Shown: positions 34,077 through 43,004 of the stretch, piece by piece
How the letters are laid out: each line of letters begins with the position of its first letter
Position numbering within the stretch: the stretch's first letter is position 1
Assembly: GCF_035938995.1 (NCBI RefSeq)
Contig: NZ_DASZGI010000147.1
Coordinates: forward strand, 1-64,000
DNA length: 64,000 nt
From: DASZGI01 sp035938995
GTDB taxonomy: Bacteria > Actinomycetota > Actinomycetes > Streptomycetales > Catenulisporaceae
Reading direction: 5' to 3'
Position numbers and translations under genes: made by a program
The notes under the pieces: generated by a model
The model's database searches: none
The model's input: the letters and a program-made list of their open reading frames with translations, nothing else
What the model was told of the DNA's origin: nothing

Positions 34077-35872
34077 GCAGCCCTCCTCACGGCGGCGGCG
34101 GCGGCCGGCCGCTGCGGCCGGCCCGGGGTCCGGACCAGTCGGCGCACCTCGGGTTCGACCAGCTCGTGCAGCGGGTCGAGGCGGCCGGTCAGGAAGAGCC
34201 GGCGCACCGTCCAGCGCTCGAGCTTGCCGCTGGTGGTCCGGCGCACGGTGCCCGGGCGGACCAGCAGCACCCCCTCGGCGCGCACCTCGAACTCCTCGGC
34301 CACCCGCTCGCGGACCGACGCGGCGAGGGAGGCCAGGTCGGCGCCGGCGCGAGCCAGGGCCTGGCGCACTTCCTGCACGACCACCACGTGGTCGCGCTCG
34401 GACTCCACGGAGAAGGCCACGCCGGCGCCGAACAGCACGCTGACCCGCTTGACCGCCTGCTCGAGGTCGTCCGGGTGCAGGTTGCGGCCGGCGATGTTGA
34501 TCAGGTCGCTGAGCCGGCTCGCGATGTAGAGCTCTCCCCCGTCGATCAGGCCGAGGTCGTGAGTGCGCATGAAACCGGACTCGCCGTCGGAGGTCGTGGC
34601 GTTGAAGGCGTCGGCGGATTCGAGCGGGCGGGCCCAGTAGCTGCGCGCGACGCTGGGCCCGCGCAGCCAGATCTCGCCGAGGCTGCGCTCCGGGAGCACC
34701 TCGAAGTCCTCGGGGTCGACGATGCGCACCTCCGCGCCGTACACCGGTCCGCAGCCGACGAGGGTGCGGCTCGGGTTGCCCGGGACCGCGCGGCGCAGCT
34801 TGCGCAGCTCGAGCCCGGCGCGGTCCACGTCGACGTGGGCGGGCAGGCGCCCGTCGGTGCAGGCGACCAGCAGGGTGGACTCGGCCAGGCCGTAAGCGGG
34901 GCGCAGCGCGTTCGGCCGCAGGCCGAACGGCTCGAAGCGGTTGGCGAAGGCGCCCAGCGTGCCCGGCCGCACCGGCTCGCCGCCGTTGACGGCGACCTCC
35001 CAGCAGCCGAGGTCGACGTCCGCGAGCTGGTGGTCCTCGATCCGCTGGACGCAGTGCTCGTAGCCGAAGTTGGGGGCCGCGGAGACGGTGATCCGGTGCT
35101 CGGAGATCATCCGCAGCCACCGGGCCGGGCGGCGCACGAAGGCCCCCGGCGACATCAGGACGCTGGTCGCGCCCAGGAAGAGCGGGTGCAGCAGCTGGCC
35201 GACCAGCCCCATGTCGTGGTGCAGCGGGAGCCAGCCGCCGATCACCGACTCCTCGCCGGTGCCCAGCGCCCGCTGGATCGCGGCCTGGTTGGCCAGCAGA
35301 TTGCCGTGCCGGATGGCGACGCCGCGCGGATCGCCGGTGGAGCCCGAGGTGTACTGGAGCAGCGCGATGGTGTCCGCGTCCAGGTCGGGCATGTTCCACT
35401 CGTCCGGATCCGGCGCCTGCGCGAGGCCGAGCACGGTGTCGATCGCCACGCACGCGACGTCGGGATAACCCGCGACGGCCAGGACCCGGCTGACCGTTCC
35501 GGCGTTGTCCGAGTCGGTCAGCGCGAAGCTCACCGCGGCGTCGCGCACGATGCCGACCGCGCGCCGCTCCGCGTTGCGCGGGCCGCCCGGGTCGGGCCCG
35601 GGGATCGCGATGGCGCCGGCGTAGAGGCAGGCGAGGAAGGACACCGCGAAGCGCAGCGGATTGGGCTGCTGGATCAGGATCCGCTCGCCGGCCGCCCCGT
35701 GGTCGTGAAGCCACACCGCCAGCGCGCGGGCGTCGAGGTCGAGTCCCGCGTAGTCGACCCGGACCGGCGCAGCCTCCCACGGACCGTGCTCGAGGACGAC
35801 GAGAGCGTCCCGCCCGCCGTGGTAGACGGCGTGCTCCGCGAGCAGTTCGGTGAAGCTGCGGTGGTCGGACAT
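34073..35872 (-). CDS. fatty acyl-AMP ligase (FAAL 2)
   Basis: This 599-residue ANL enzyme has LQYTSGSTGDPRGVAIRHGN (A3), GWLPLHHDMGLVGQLLHP (FAAL-type DMGLVG), AYGLAEST (A5), MRTHDLG at the hinge and TTSGKLER with the C-terminal lysine. The ATG at 35872 (SDHRSFTELLAEH) has AGAGGGGG upstream; the longer frame to 35977 is not favoured. It heads the second cassette FAAL2-ACP2-AT-ACP-PPTase2, whose four genes all overlap. It is clearly diverged from FAAL1, so the two may select different fatty acids. Confidence 0.93.
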   Translation of the reverse strand: MSDHRSFTELLAEHAVYHGGRDALVVLEHGPWEAAPVRVDYAGLDLDARALAVWLHDHGAAGERILIQQPNPLRFAVSFLACLYAGAIAIPGPDPGGPRNAERRAVGIVRDAAVSFALTDSDNAGTVSRVLAVAGYPDVACVAIDTVLGLAQAPDPDEWNMPDLDADTIALLQYTSGSTGDPRGVAIRHGNLLANQAAIQRALGTGEESVIGGWLPLHHDMGLVGQLLHPLFLGATSVLMSPGAFVRRPARWLRMISEHRITVSAAPNFGYEHCVQRIEDHQLADVDLGCWEVAVNGGEPVRPGTLGAFANRFEPFGLRPNALRPAYGLAESTLLVACTDGRLPAHVDVDRAGLELRKLRRAVPGNPSRTLVGCGPVYGAEVRIVDPEDFEVLPERSLGEIWLRGPSVARSYWARPLESADAFNATTSDGESGFMRTHDLGLIDGGELYIASRLSDLINIAGRNLHPDDLEQAVKRVSVLFGAGVAFSVESERDHVVVVQEVRQALARAGADLASLAASVRERVAEEFEVRAEGVLLVRPGTVRRTTSGKLERWTVRRLFLTGRLDPLHELVEPEVRRLVRTPGRPQRPAAAAAVRRAA

Positions 35873-36188
35873 CCCGCTTCCCCCTCTGTGCGACAAGAAT
35901 GAGCCGCGGCGTACCGGGCTTGATCGGTGTCGGTGCTCCTGAGGATCGGACGGGCGGCTCAAGAGAATCTCGAACATAAGTTGCGCGCTTGCGTATCACT
36001 CCGCACCGGGCGTCCCGGGGCGCCGTCCCGGCGCACTCGGCGCCGTTCCAACCCCTTTAAAGCAGCGATACGTCGCAGACCACGGCGATACGGGCGCGGA
36101 TTCGCCCCCGCCGCCGGCCGCTCGAGCCATAACGCAGGCTGCCAAGCCGGTCAGGAGCTGCGGTTGAGCTGGCTTCAAGGGCGGCGGC
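35873..36188. other. 316-base spacer, probable promoter region of the FAAL2 cassette
   Basis: The spacer separates the metallo-hydrolase stop from FAAL2. A 60-codon minus-strand frame at 35996-36178 has no ribosome site and no visible fold, so I do not call it. No hairpin or clear promoter box stands out. Confidence 0.4.
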
Positions 36189-37121
36189 TCACGCGTGGCA
36201 GACCGGGAGCCCGCCGTGGAACTGGACCATCTCGCCGAAGACCAGCGCCATGTCCAGCCGGTCGCCGGGGGCCGCCCCGTCCAGCTCGGCGTAGGCGCGG
36301 CGCAGGTTCGGCACCAGCCGCTCGGGGTCGCGCCAGTCCGCGTATGCGCCGAGGTCCGCGGTGCGGGCCAGATCGAGCGGGCCGACCCCGGCGGCGTGGC
36401 CCTCGGCGGCGAGCCGCTGCACCCAGCGCAGGTAGCCTTCGACGGCGTCGAGCAGCTCCGGCCCGCCCACCGGGCCGTGGCCGGGGACGACCACGGCCGG
36501 TCCGAGCTCGCGCAGCCTGCTGATGGTCTCGAGCGAGCCGGATACCGAGCCCATGGGCACGAACGGGGTCGCCCCCGCCATGATCAGGTCGCCGGCGAAG
36601 AGCACGCGCCGGTCCGGGATCCACACCACCGCGTCGTTGGTGGTGTGCGCCGGGCCGGAGTGCAGCAGCTGCGCCTCGATGTCGCCGACGTGCAGGGTGA
36701 GCCGGTCGCGGAAGGTCAGCGTGGGCAGGGCGAGCGAGATCGCGCCCCACTGCACCGCAGGCCACAGGCCGGTCAGCTGGAGCCCCGCCTCGGCCATCTC
36801 GGTGCGGCACAGTTCGTGCGCCACGACGACGGCTTCGGGGGCGAAGAGGTAGTTACCGAAGCAGTGGTCGCCGTGGAAGTGGGTGTTGACCACGATCCGC
36901 GGCGGCGCCGGGCACAAGCGTGCGGCGGCCTGCTTCAGGCCCAGCGCGCGGGTCTCGGTGGCGGCGGTGTCGACGAGCGCGCATTCGCCGCCTGAGACGA
37001 TGATGCCGGCATTGTTGAGGCACCAGCCGCCGTCCGGTTGCACGTAAGCGAAGACCGCGTCGGCGACCTCTTCGACGCGCCCCAGCGCCTGGACGGCGGG
37101 GGCCAGTTCCTCGATCGTCAC
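36189..37121 (-). CDS. metallo-beta-lactamase-fold hydrolase
   Basis: This 310-residue protein has the zinc motif NTHFHGDHCFGN (HxHxDH), a later His-containing loop (HSGPAHTTND), the bridging Asp in LFAGDLI and a last His in VVPGHGPV, so both metal sites look complete. The N-terminal GGWCLNNAGIIVSGG resembles the ActIV group of polyketide cyclase/thioesterases. It may release or cyclise a carrier-bound intermediate, which would fill the missing thioesterase role. GTG start with GAGGAG upstream; divergent from the ferredoxin reductase gene. Confidence 0.87.
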   Translation of the reverse strand: MTIEELAPAVQALGRVEEVADAVFAYVQPDGGWCLNNAGIIVSGGECALVDTAATETRALGLKQAAARLCPAPPRIVVNTHFHGDHCFGNYLFAPEAVVVAHELCRTEMAEAGLQLTGLWPAVQWGAISLALPTLTFRDRLTLHVGDIEAQLLHSGPAHTTNDAVVWIPDRRVLFAGDLIMAGATPFVPMGSVSGSLETISRLRELGPAVVVPGHGPVGGPELLDAVEGYLRWVQRLAAEGHAAGVGPLDLARTADLGAYADWRDPERLVPNLRRAYAELDGAAPGDRLDMALVFGEMVQFHGGLPVCHA

Positions 37122-37321
37122 GTGCTGTGCTCCTCACCGGTGGCGACGGGTTCGGCCGAGTCTGGCCGGGTCCGCTCGAGCCGTGCTCGACGATGTGGAT
37201 CAGCGCTGGATGATCGCGCCTTCGAGTCGTGTGCGCTCCCCTGAGATTCCAGGAGTTCTCCGCAGCCTAATGCGACGGTCGGGATGGGATCGGCAGCCCG
37301 TACGGCGCGAGGAGAGCCCTT

Positions 37322-38644
37322 ATGACCATTACCGCCCTTCGGAGGTCGTATTCACCTTCACCGGTCGCGATCACCGAGTCACCGGTCGCGGCGCGGGCCT
37401 CGCGCGGGGCGATCGTCGTCGTGGGCGGTGGGCACGCCGGGCTGCAGACGGCTGCGTCGCTGCGGGCCTCGGGGTTCCACGGGCCGCTGGTGCTGGTCGC
37501 CGGTGAGGGCGTCGCCCCTTATGCCCGACCGCCGTTGTCCCGCCATTTCCTGTCCGGTGTGGTCGAGCCCGCCGATCTCGCCCTGCGCGGCGACAACTTC
37601 TACACCGCCAGCGGCATCTACCTGGTCCTCGGTGACCCGGCGATCCGGATCGACCGGAAGAACCGGTATGTCGAGCTGGCGTCCAGCCGGCGCCTGCCCT
37701 ATCACCAGCTCGTGCTCGCTCTGGGCGCACGGCCCCGGCCGCTGCGCGTTTCCGGGGCGCACCTGTCGGGGGTGCTGACGCTGCGGACGCTGGCCGAGGC
37801 CCGGGCGCTGCGCAGCTGGCTCGCGCGCAGCTCGCGGGTGGTGGTCGCGGGGGCGGGTTTCATCGGGCTCGAAGTCGCCGCGGCGGCGCGCGGCCTCGGC
37901 TGCGAGGTGACGGTCGTCGAGTCGCGCCGGAACGTGATGGCGCGGGCGCTCACCGGTCAGACGTCCGAGCACGTGGCGGAGGTCCACCGGCGCAACGGAG
38001 TCAGGCTGCTGCTCGGACACACCGTCACCGCCATCCACGGGGACAGCTCGGGGCGGGTGCGGGAGGTCGTGTCGAGCGACGGGGGCCGCCACGCCGCGGA
38101 TCTGGTCGTCGCCGGCATCGGCGTCCTGCCGGAAACCGGTCTGGCCTCCGCGGCGGGGCTGCCGTTGGACGACGGGATCGTGGTCGACGAGTACATGCGG
38201 ACCGCCGACCCGTCGATCTATGCGGTCGGCGACTGCGCCCGGTACCCCAGCATCCACACCGGCGCGCCCGCGAGACTCGAGTCGGTGCAGAACGCGGTGG
38301 AGACGGGAAAGGTGGCCGCCGCGAACCTGCTCGGCCACCACCGCCCGATGACCGCGGTGTCCCGCCGGTCCGTCGAGCAGTACACGCAGCGGATCCAGAT
38401 CGCAGGGGTAAGCGACGGTCACGACGCGGTGGCCACCATCGGAGATCCGGACGGCGACTCCTTCTCGGTGTTCTGCTTCCGGCGGGGGCGGCTGGCCGCG
38501 GTCGAGTCGGTCAACCGGCCGGACGACCACGCGCTGGCGTACCGGCTGCTGGCGGCGGGGCAGCCGATACGCCTAGAGGATGTGCGTAGCCCCGGATTCG
38601 AGCCGCGCCGCCTCCTCGAGCGGGCGCTCCAGGCGGCCGCCTAG
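37322..38644 (+). CDS. NAD(P)H:ferredoxin reductase-like FAD oxidoreductase
   Basis: The 440-residue flavoprotein has an FAD-binding motif VVVGGGHAGLQTA (about 31-43), an NAD-binding motif VVVAGAGFIGLEVA (about 175-188) and the late FAD motif IYAVGDCARYP, the pattern of putidaredoxin-reductase-like proteins. It could pass electrons through a ferredoxin to the P450 at 1117, although no ferredoxin gene is seen. The first 28 residues are low complexity. ATG with GAGGAG upstream; a strong hairpin terminator follows, marking the probable right end of the cluster. Confidence 0.9.
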   Translation: MTITALRRSYSPSPVAITESPVAARASRGAIVVVGGGHAGLQTAASLRASGFHGPLVLVAGEGVAPYARPPLSRHFLSGVVEPADLALRGDNFYTASGIYLVLGDPAIRIDRKNRYVELASSRRLPYHQLVLALGARPRPLRVSGAHLSGVLTLRTLAEARALRSWLARSSRVVVAGAGFIGLEVAAAARGLGCEVTVVESRRNVMARALTGQTSEHVAEVHRRNGVRLLLGHTVTAIHGDSSGRVREVVSSDGGRHAADLVVAGIGVLPETGLASAAGLPLDDGIVVDEYMRTADPSIYAVGDCARYPSIHTGAPARLESVQNAVETGKVAAANLLGHHRPMTAVSRRSVEQYTQRIQIAGVSDGHDAVATIGDPDGDSFSVFCFRRGRLAAVESVNRPDDHALAYRLLAAGQPIRLEDVRSPGFEPRRLLERALQAAA

Positions 38645-38656
38645 GGGGTGGGGCGT

Positions 38657-38686
38657 GAGCGGCGGGGACCGCCTTCCCCGCCGCTC
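38657..38686 (+). terminator. hairpin terminator
   Basis: Perfect 12-base arms gagcggcgggga and tccccgccgctc with a six-base loop, 12 bases after the oxidoreductase stop. Confidence 0.8.
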
Positions 38687-38807
38687 GATTCGCACCCGTC
38701 GCCGTGCCAAACACCGACATCGGCGCTGTAGTGGATTCGCCCCACAGGCCGGTGTCCCGCGATCGTCCGACATGACCGCGGCGGCCGGGTACGCGACGAT
38801 GCAACGT

Positions 38808-39887
38808 ATGAAGGCTTTTCGAGATCAGTGTATGAGGGGATTGCGACGTTTCACCGCCCGCGCCGCCGGACTGACCGCGGCGCTCGGTCTCGCGCTCGGC
38901 GGCACCGTCCTGTTCGGCGCCTCCCCCGCGCAGGCGCTCGGACCCGGGGAGGTCTGCGCCTTCATGGAGCCGGACGGCGGCACCGTGCTGGGCAACAACT
39001 TCGGCCACATCGGCTGGGGCTTCCTGGTGGCCGGCAGCAGCTCGTGGATCTACGGCGCGACCGAGAACCCGAACGGCGCCTACCAGATCAACGCGCCGGG
39101 CTTCAACGGTGCCTGGAAGGCGCAGGGCAGCTGGACCGACATGATCGACGACTTCACGTTCCAGTACGACTACCCGTCGCACGACATGAACTCACAGAGC
39201 AACTCGCCGTATCCAGCGCATCCGTACACCGAGTACAAGTGCGAACTCACCTCGGGGAGCGCCGTAGGCGCCGCGATCACCGCCGCCACCAACAACATCA
39301 GCGCGGGCTACACGGGTCTGGGCAACAATTGCCTCGACGCCACGTACAGGGTGCTGAACACCTATGGCGCGCCGAACCTGCCGTGGCCGTCGACCCATCC
39401 CCGGCCTTATCAGGACTGGTACCAGTCGCTCGACTCCAGCGCCTGGGACATCAGCGGGAAGCTCGGCGAGACCTGGATCAACGGCGGATCGGGCCAGATG
39501 CTCGACGTGAGCGGGCCGAGCACCGCGGACGGCGCGCTCGTGCATCAGTGGACGTACACCGGCGCGGACAACCAGTGGTGGTTCCGGCCCTGGCAGGCGG
39601 ACGGCTACACGCGCCTGTTCAGCCGCTACAGCGGAAAGTGCCTCGGGATTTCCGGCGGCAGCACGGCAGCCGGCGCCAAGGCGGTGCAGTGGAGCTGCAA
39701 CGGCAATCCGGACCAGACCTGGTACTTCCAGTGGACCGGCGCGAGCACGGCGGACGGCTGGCCGATCTACAACATCGTGAACTACAACTCCGGCCAGTGC
39801 CTGGGCATCTGGCAGGGCAGCACAGCCGTCGGCGCGCAGGCCATCCAATGGCCCTGCAACGGCAACCCGGACCAGGAGTGGCACTGA
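38808..39887 (+). CDS. secreted protein: NlpC/P60-like (His then Cys) domain plus ricin-type lectin
   Basis: The 359-residue protein has a Sec signal peptide with cleavage after SPAQA (about residue 45). The next 150 residues carry His in NFGHIGWGF and, later, NNCLDATYRVLNTYG, an order suggesting a circularly permuted papain/NlpC fold (inferred, weak). The C-terminal 130 residues are a ricin-B (CBM13) module with repeats such as GKCLGIS, NPDQTW and NPDQEW. Four in-frame ATGs (38772, 38799, 38808, 38832) are possible and none has a good ribosome site; I took the one giving a normal signal peptide. It may bind and cleave cell-wall or polysaccharide-linked peptides. Confidence 0.75.
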   Translation: MKAFRDQCMRGLRRFTARAAGLTAALGLALGGTVLFGASPAQALGPGEVCAFMEPDGGTVLGNNFGHIGWGFLVAGSSSWIYGATENPNGAYQINAPGFNGAWKAQGSWTDMIDDFTFQYDYPSHDMNSQSNSPYPAHPYTEYKCELTSGSAVGAAITAATNNISAGYTGLGNNCLDATYRVLNTYGAPNLPWPSTHPRPYQDWYQSLDSSAWDISGKLGETWINGGSGQMLDVSGPSTADGALVHQWTYTGADNQWWFRPWQADGYTRLFSRYSGKCLGISGGSTAAGAKAVQWSCNGNPDQTWYFQWTGASTADGWPIYNIVNYNSGQCLGIWQGSTAVGAQAIQWPCNGNPDQEWH

Positions 39888-39908
39888 CGATTCGGCGCAG
39901 GGACCGCG

Positions 39909-39951
39909 GCAGGGGCGGCGACGCAGGTGAGGAGTGCGTCGCCGCCCCTGC
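39909..39951. terminator. hairpin terminator
   Basis: Perfect 17-base arms (gcaggggcggcgacgca and its complement) around a nine-base loop, 22 bases after the lectin gene and just past the converging small gene. Confidence 0.85.
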
Positions 39952-39962
39952 GGCCCCCCGCT

Positions 39963-40274
39963 CTAACCGCCGACCGTGCTGACGGTCTCGGCGGTGAGCG
40001 CCCCCGCGGTTCGGTCCACCCGGCTGCGGCGAGCCGGATCCTGCACGGTGTCCAGGAACACGGTGTCCAGGAAGCCGTGCTTGGCGCCGTAAGCGCGCAC
40101 ACGAGCAGAAGCCGGCCCAGGCAGCGTCAGCGCGCGGGCGACCGCGGTGGGCGACGGGAACGCCGCGGCCGTGGGGACCGCAGCGGCCGTCGCAGGGAGC
40201 GCCGCGGCCGCGAGCAGCCCGGTGTGGCGGCCCGGGCGATCAGTCGGCCGACGACGCCATTGCAGAAGGAGCAT
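39963..40274 (-). CDS. small hypothetical secreted protein (103 aa)
   Basis: This minus-strand frame starts at an ATG with GAGG eight bases upstream; a GTG at 40325 would add 17 residues. It has an Arg-rich start then a hydrophobic Ala-rich stretch (LLAAAALPATAAA), like a signal peptide. The rest includes KHGFLDTVFLDTV and is not recognised. It may be a remnant of a secreted protein. Coding is uncertain. Confidence 0.35.
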   Translation of the reverse strand: MLLLQWRRRPTDRPGRHTGLLAAAALPATAAAVPTAAAFPSPTAVARALTLPGPASARVRAYGAKHGFLDTVFLDTVQDPARRSRVDRTAGALTAETVSTVGG

Positions 40275-40458
40275 GGCAAAGCCTCGTGCGATCGGAGTCG
40301 AACTGAAAACGGTGCGAAATCTCACCGCTGCGCTGCCCCCAGCACGAAGCGGCGTTCATACATGTGAAATGCCATTACGTGAATGAACGTGCGCCCACGA
40401 TAAGCCGCTCCACGGGTTGCGTCAATGCCGCGGGCGTCAGTCCCGCGGGACAAGGTGA

Positions 40459-40487
40459 GCGGCGGGCCGGGGATTCCGGCCCGCCGC
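40459..40487 (-). terminator. hairpin terminator of the GH59 gene
   Basis: Perfect 12-base arms gcggcgggccgg and ccggcccgccgc with a five-base loop, 29 bases beyond the GH59 stop on the minus strand. Confidence 0.8.
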
Positions 40488-40516
40488 GTCAGGAAACGAA
40501 TTCGCTTGTCAGGCTT

Positions 40517-42895
40517 CTACGGCAGGGTCCATTTCTGATTCGATCCGCCGTTGCAGGTCCAGATTTCGAGCTGGGTGCCGTCGGTCGTGGAGAAGGCGGG
40601 GTCGTCAAGGCACTTGCCGCTTTGGGCGCTGACCAGGGCGCCGTTGGACGCCGTCCACTGCTGGTTGGCGCCGCCGTTGCAGGTCCATAGCTCGACCAGG
40701 GTGCCGTTCGCGGTGCCTTGGCCGGTCACGTCCATGCACTTTCCGTTGATCTGAAGCGTTCCGTTGTTCAGCGTCCAGGTTTGCCCGGCGCTGCTGTTAC
40801 AGGTCCACAGATCCACTTTGCCACCGTTCGTGCTCGAATTCTGATAGTCGTCGACGCACTTGCCGGTGATTCCGGAGGTGATGGGACCGCTGGTCGTGCC
40901 GCCACCGGAGCCGGGGACGATCGAGAGGTTGTCGAACTGGTCGGTCTGGTAGCCCACGACGCCGATGCCGACCTGGCCGCTCTGATACGAGGCATCGGTG
41001 ACGGAGCCGACCGGCCTGCCGTCGATCTCGCCGCTGATCGTCGAGCCCTGCAGGCTGAACGCGAGGGTGTGCCAGCTGTTCGTGCCCAGCGCGGTCGTCG
41101 TGCCGCTGGCGAGGGTGGTCAGGGTGCCGGAGGTGGTGCTCTTGACGATCGACCAGGCGCCGGTGTTCGAGACGCGGAACAGATACGCGTTCTGATGCGA
41201 CTGCGGGCGCGACTGGGAGTTGGCCCGCCCGTACAGCTCCACCGTGCCGGCCTGCTCGAGGTTCACATCGGAGCTGACCGTGTAGTTGGACCAGCTTGTG
41301 TCGCCGAGCAGCGCGAACGCGTCGGAGTCGCCCTGCCACTCGACCGGCTTGACCGGGGCCAGTTGCTGGACGCATTGTCCTGCTCGGCCGGCGCAGGGTT
41401 CGACCTCGTACGCACCCTGCATGTCGGACAGGTAGGCGGCCTCTGTGCCGGTGGCGTCCTGATCGAAGCCGTCGGTGTAAGGCAGCGCGAGTGTCCTGCT
41501 GGCCGGGGAGGTCGCAGTGCCCTTGCCCTGGCCGGTGGTGGTTGTGACGGTGTACACGTAGCCGGGTTGCAGGGTCAGCGTGTAGGTGCCGCCGCTTGGG
41601 GTGACGTCCTGCGCGTGGACGAAGTCCGTGGCCGCGTTCGGCGAGTTCACGTTCGTAGACCAGATGTGGACCGCGCCGGTGGACAGGCCGCCGCGCACAC
41701 TGAAGGTCACCGTCTGCGCGGCGGTGGCGGTGGTCGTCTCAAGGATCGTCGAGTAATCCGTGCCGTTCGGCGACTTGAGGCTGACGTAGCTTCCGTTGGT
41801 GCGGTTGCCGCCAAGGTATCCGGAAGCGGAGTTGATGAATGTCCAGCCGGGTGCGGTGAACTGGGTGACCTGCGCGGTCGCCCACAGGCTGGTGCCCGCG
41901 CTGTACCAGCCGGACCACGGCTGGCTCGCGGTCATCAGGCCGACCGTGTTGTATGGCAGGTTCGGGTAGATCGCGGCGATCAACGGCCAGTTGATATACG
42001 CGGTCATCTGCGCGTCGAGGTAGCCGCGGGTGATCGAGCGGATCAGCGCCGGAGCGCCGGAATCCTGGTCCTGCGACCCGTTCTCGCTCGCCCACAGCGG
42101 CTTTCCGAGCCCTTCGGCGGTCGAAGAGCCGGTGCAGCTGGTCGCGCTGCCGCCGTCGCCGCCGCACGGGTAGTGCACGCCGAAGATGGAGACTGCCGAG
42201 TTGAACGACGGGTCGGTCGCCGCGTCGTCGGCGGCGACCCAGGGGGTGCTGTCGTCCGCGACGATCTGCACGCTCGAGTTGCCGTTGGAGTTGAGGGCGG
42301 AGCGCAGTTGCTCGTACCAGGGCTTGTTGTAGCCACGCTCGTTCCAGCCGCCGAGGTAGCTGACCGGTACGCCGTCGGCCTTCGCGCAACCGAGCCAGGA
42401 GTTCAGGTAGTTGATGGTGCTGGTCGTCCAGAAGGTGCTGCCGACCCAGCCGGGCGCGGCCCACGCCAGACCGTAGAACTTGATGTTCGGGTTGCGCGCC
42501 TTGGCCTGCTGCATGAGCCAGAACTCGTAGCCGACCGAGCAGTCGACGGTGCCCTGGGTGTGCTCGATGGAGGGTTCGGCGCCGTCGGTGGAGTTCGCGT
42601 CGCCGCCGATCTCCACCTTCAGGATCTGCAGATCCGCGCCGTATCCGGGCTTGAACAGATAATCAAGGATCTGTGACTGTTGGGCCGCGGGGTAGTCGCG
42701 CAGCAGCCGCGAGTTCCCTCCGCCGCCGCTGATCGCGCCGATGCCGTCGAAGGTGCGCCCGCCCTGGGTTCCGTCGATGGTGATGGCGGTACTCACGGCG
42801 GGGGCGGGCTGCGCGCCCCACGATGCGGTCGCCGCGCCCGCCGTCGCCAGTGCCGAGGCGAGCACGATCACCGCCGTTCTGCTCCGAATATGCAC
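40517..42895 (-). CDS. secreted GH59 galactocerebrosidase-like beta-galactosidase with ricin-type lectin
   Basis: The 792-residue protein has a signal peptide (about 1-28). The catalytic domain matches animal galactocerebrosidase (GALC) closely: FDGIGAISGGGGNSRLL, the segment DYLFKPGYGADLQILKVEIG, acid/base Glu186 in GGWNERGYN and nucleophile Glu271 in PLWASENGS. The GALC-type lectin domain follows (PYTDGFDQ... TEAAYLSDMQGAYE). An added C-terminal CBM13 of about 130 residues has repeats GKCVDDY, GKCMDVTGQ and GKCLDDPAFS. It should release beta-galactose from galactolipids or galactans outside the cell. GTG start with AAGGAG upstream. Confidence 0.92.
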   Translation of the reverse strand: MHIRSRTAVIVLASALATAGAATASWGAQPAPAVSTAITIDGTQGGRTFDGIGAISGGGGNSRLLRDYPAAQQSQILDYLFKPGYGADLQILKVEIGGDANSTDGAEPSIEHTQGTVDCSVGYEFWLMQQAKARNPNIKFYGLAWAAPGWVGSTFWTTSTINYLNSWLGCAKADGVPVSYLGGWNERGYNKPWYEQLRSALNSNGNSSVQIVADDSTPWVAADDAATDPSFNSAVSIFGVHYPCGGDGGSATSCTGSSTAEGLGKPLWASENGSQDQDSGAPALIRSITRGYLDAQMTAYINWPLIAAIYPNLPYNTVGLMTASQPWSGWYSAGTSLWATAQVTQFTAPGWTFINSASGYLGGNRTNGSYVSLKSPNGTDYSTILETTTATAAQTVTFSVRGGLSTGAVHIWSTNVNSPNAATDFVHAQDVTPSGGTYTLTLQPGYVYTVTTTTGQGKGTATSPASRTLALPYTDGFDQDATGTEAAYLSDMQGAYEVEPCAGRAGQCVQQLAPVKPVEWQGDSDAFALLGDTSWSNYTVSSDVNLEQAGTVELYGRANSQSRPQSHQNAYLFRVSNTGAWSIVKSTTSGTLTTLASGTTTALGTNSWHTLAFSLQGSTISGEIDGRPVGSVTDASYQSGQVGIGVVGYQTDQFDNLSIVPGSGGGTTSGPITSGITGKCVDDYQNSSTNGGKVDLWTCNSSAGQTWTLNNGTLQINGKCMDVTGQGTANGTLVELWTCNGGANQQWTASNGALVSAQSGKCLDDPAFSTTDGTQLEIWTCNGGSNQKWTLP

Positions 42896-43004
42896 GGATA
42901 AGTCTCCTTGTAGGTGAGGAGGGGGTCTCCTCTAGGCGAGGAGGGGAACGGCCGGGCCCCTTGGCGGGCATGGGCTCCGGCCGGGTCAGGGCCGAGATCG
43001 GTGG

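Noticed and set aside
35996..36178. 60-codon minus-strand frame between the metallo-hydrolase and FAAL2, considered as a second RiPP precursor
   Set aside because: No ribosome site, no leader motif, low-complexity Pro/Gly/Ala composition.
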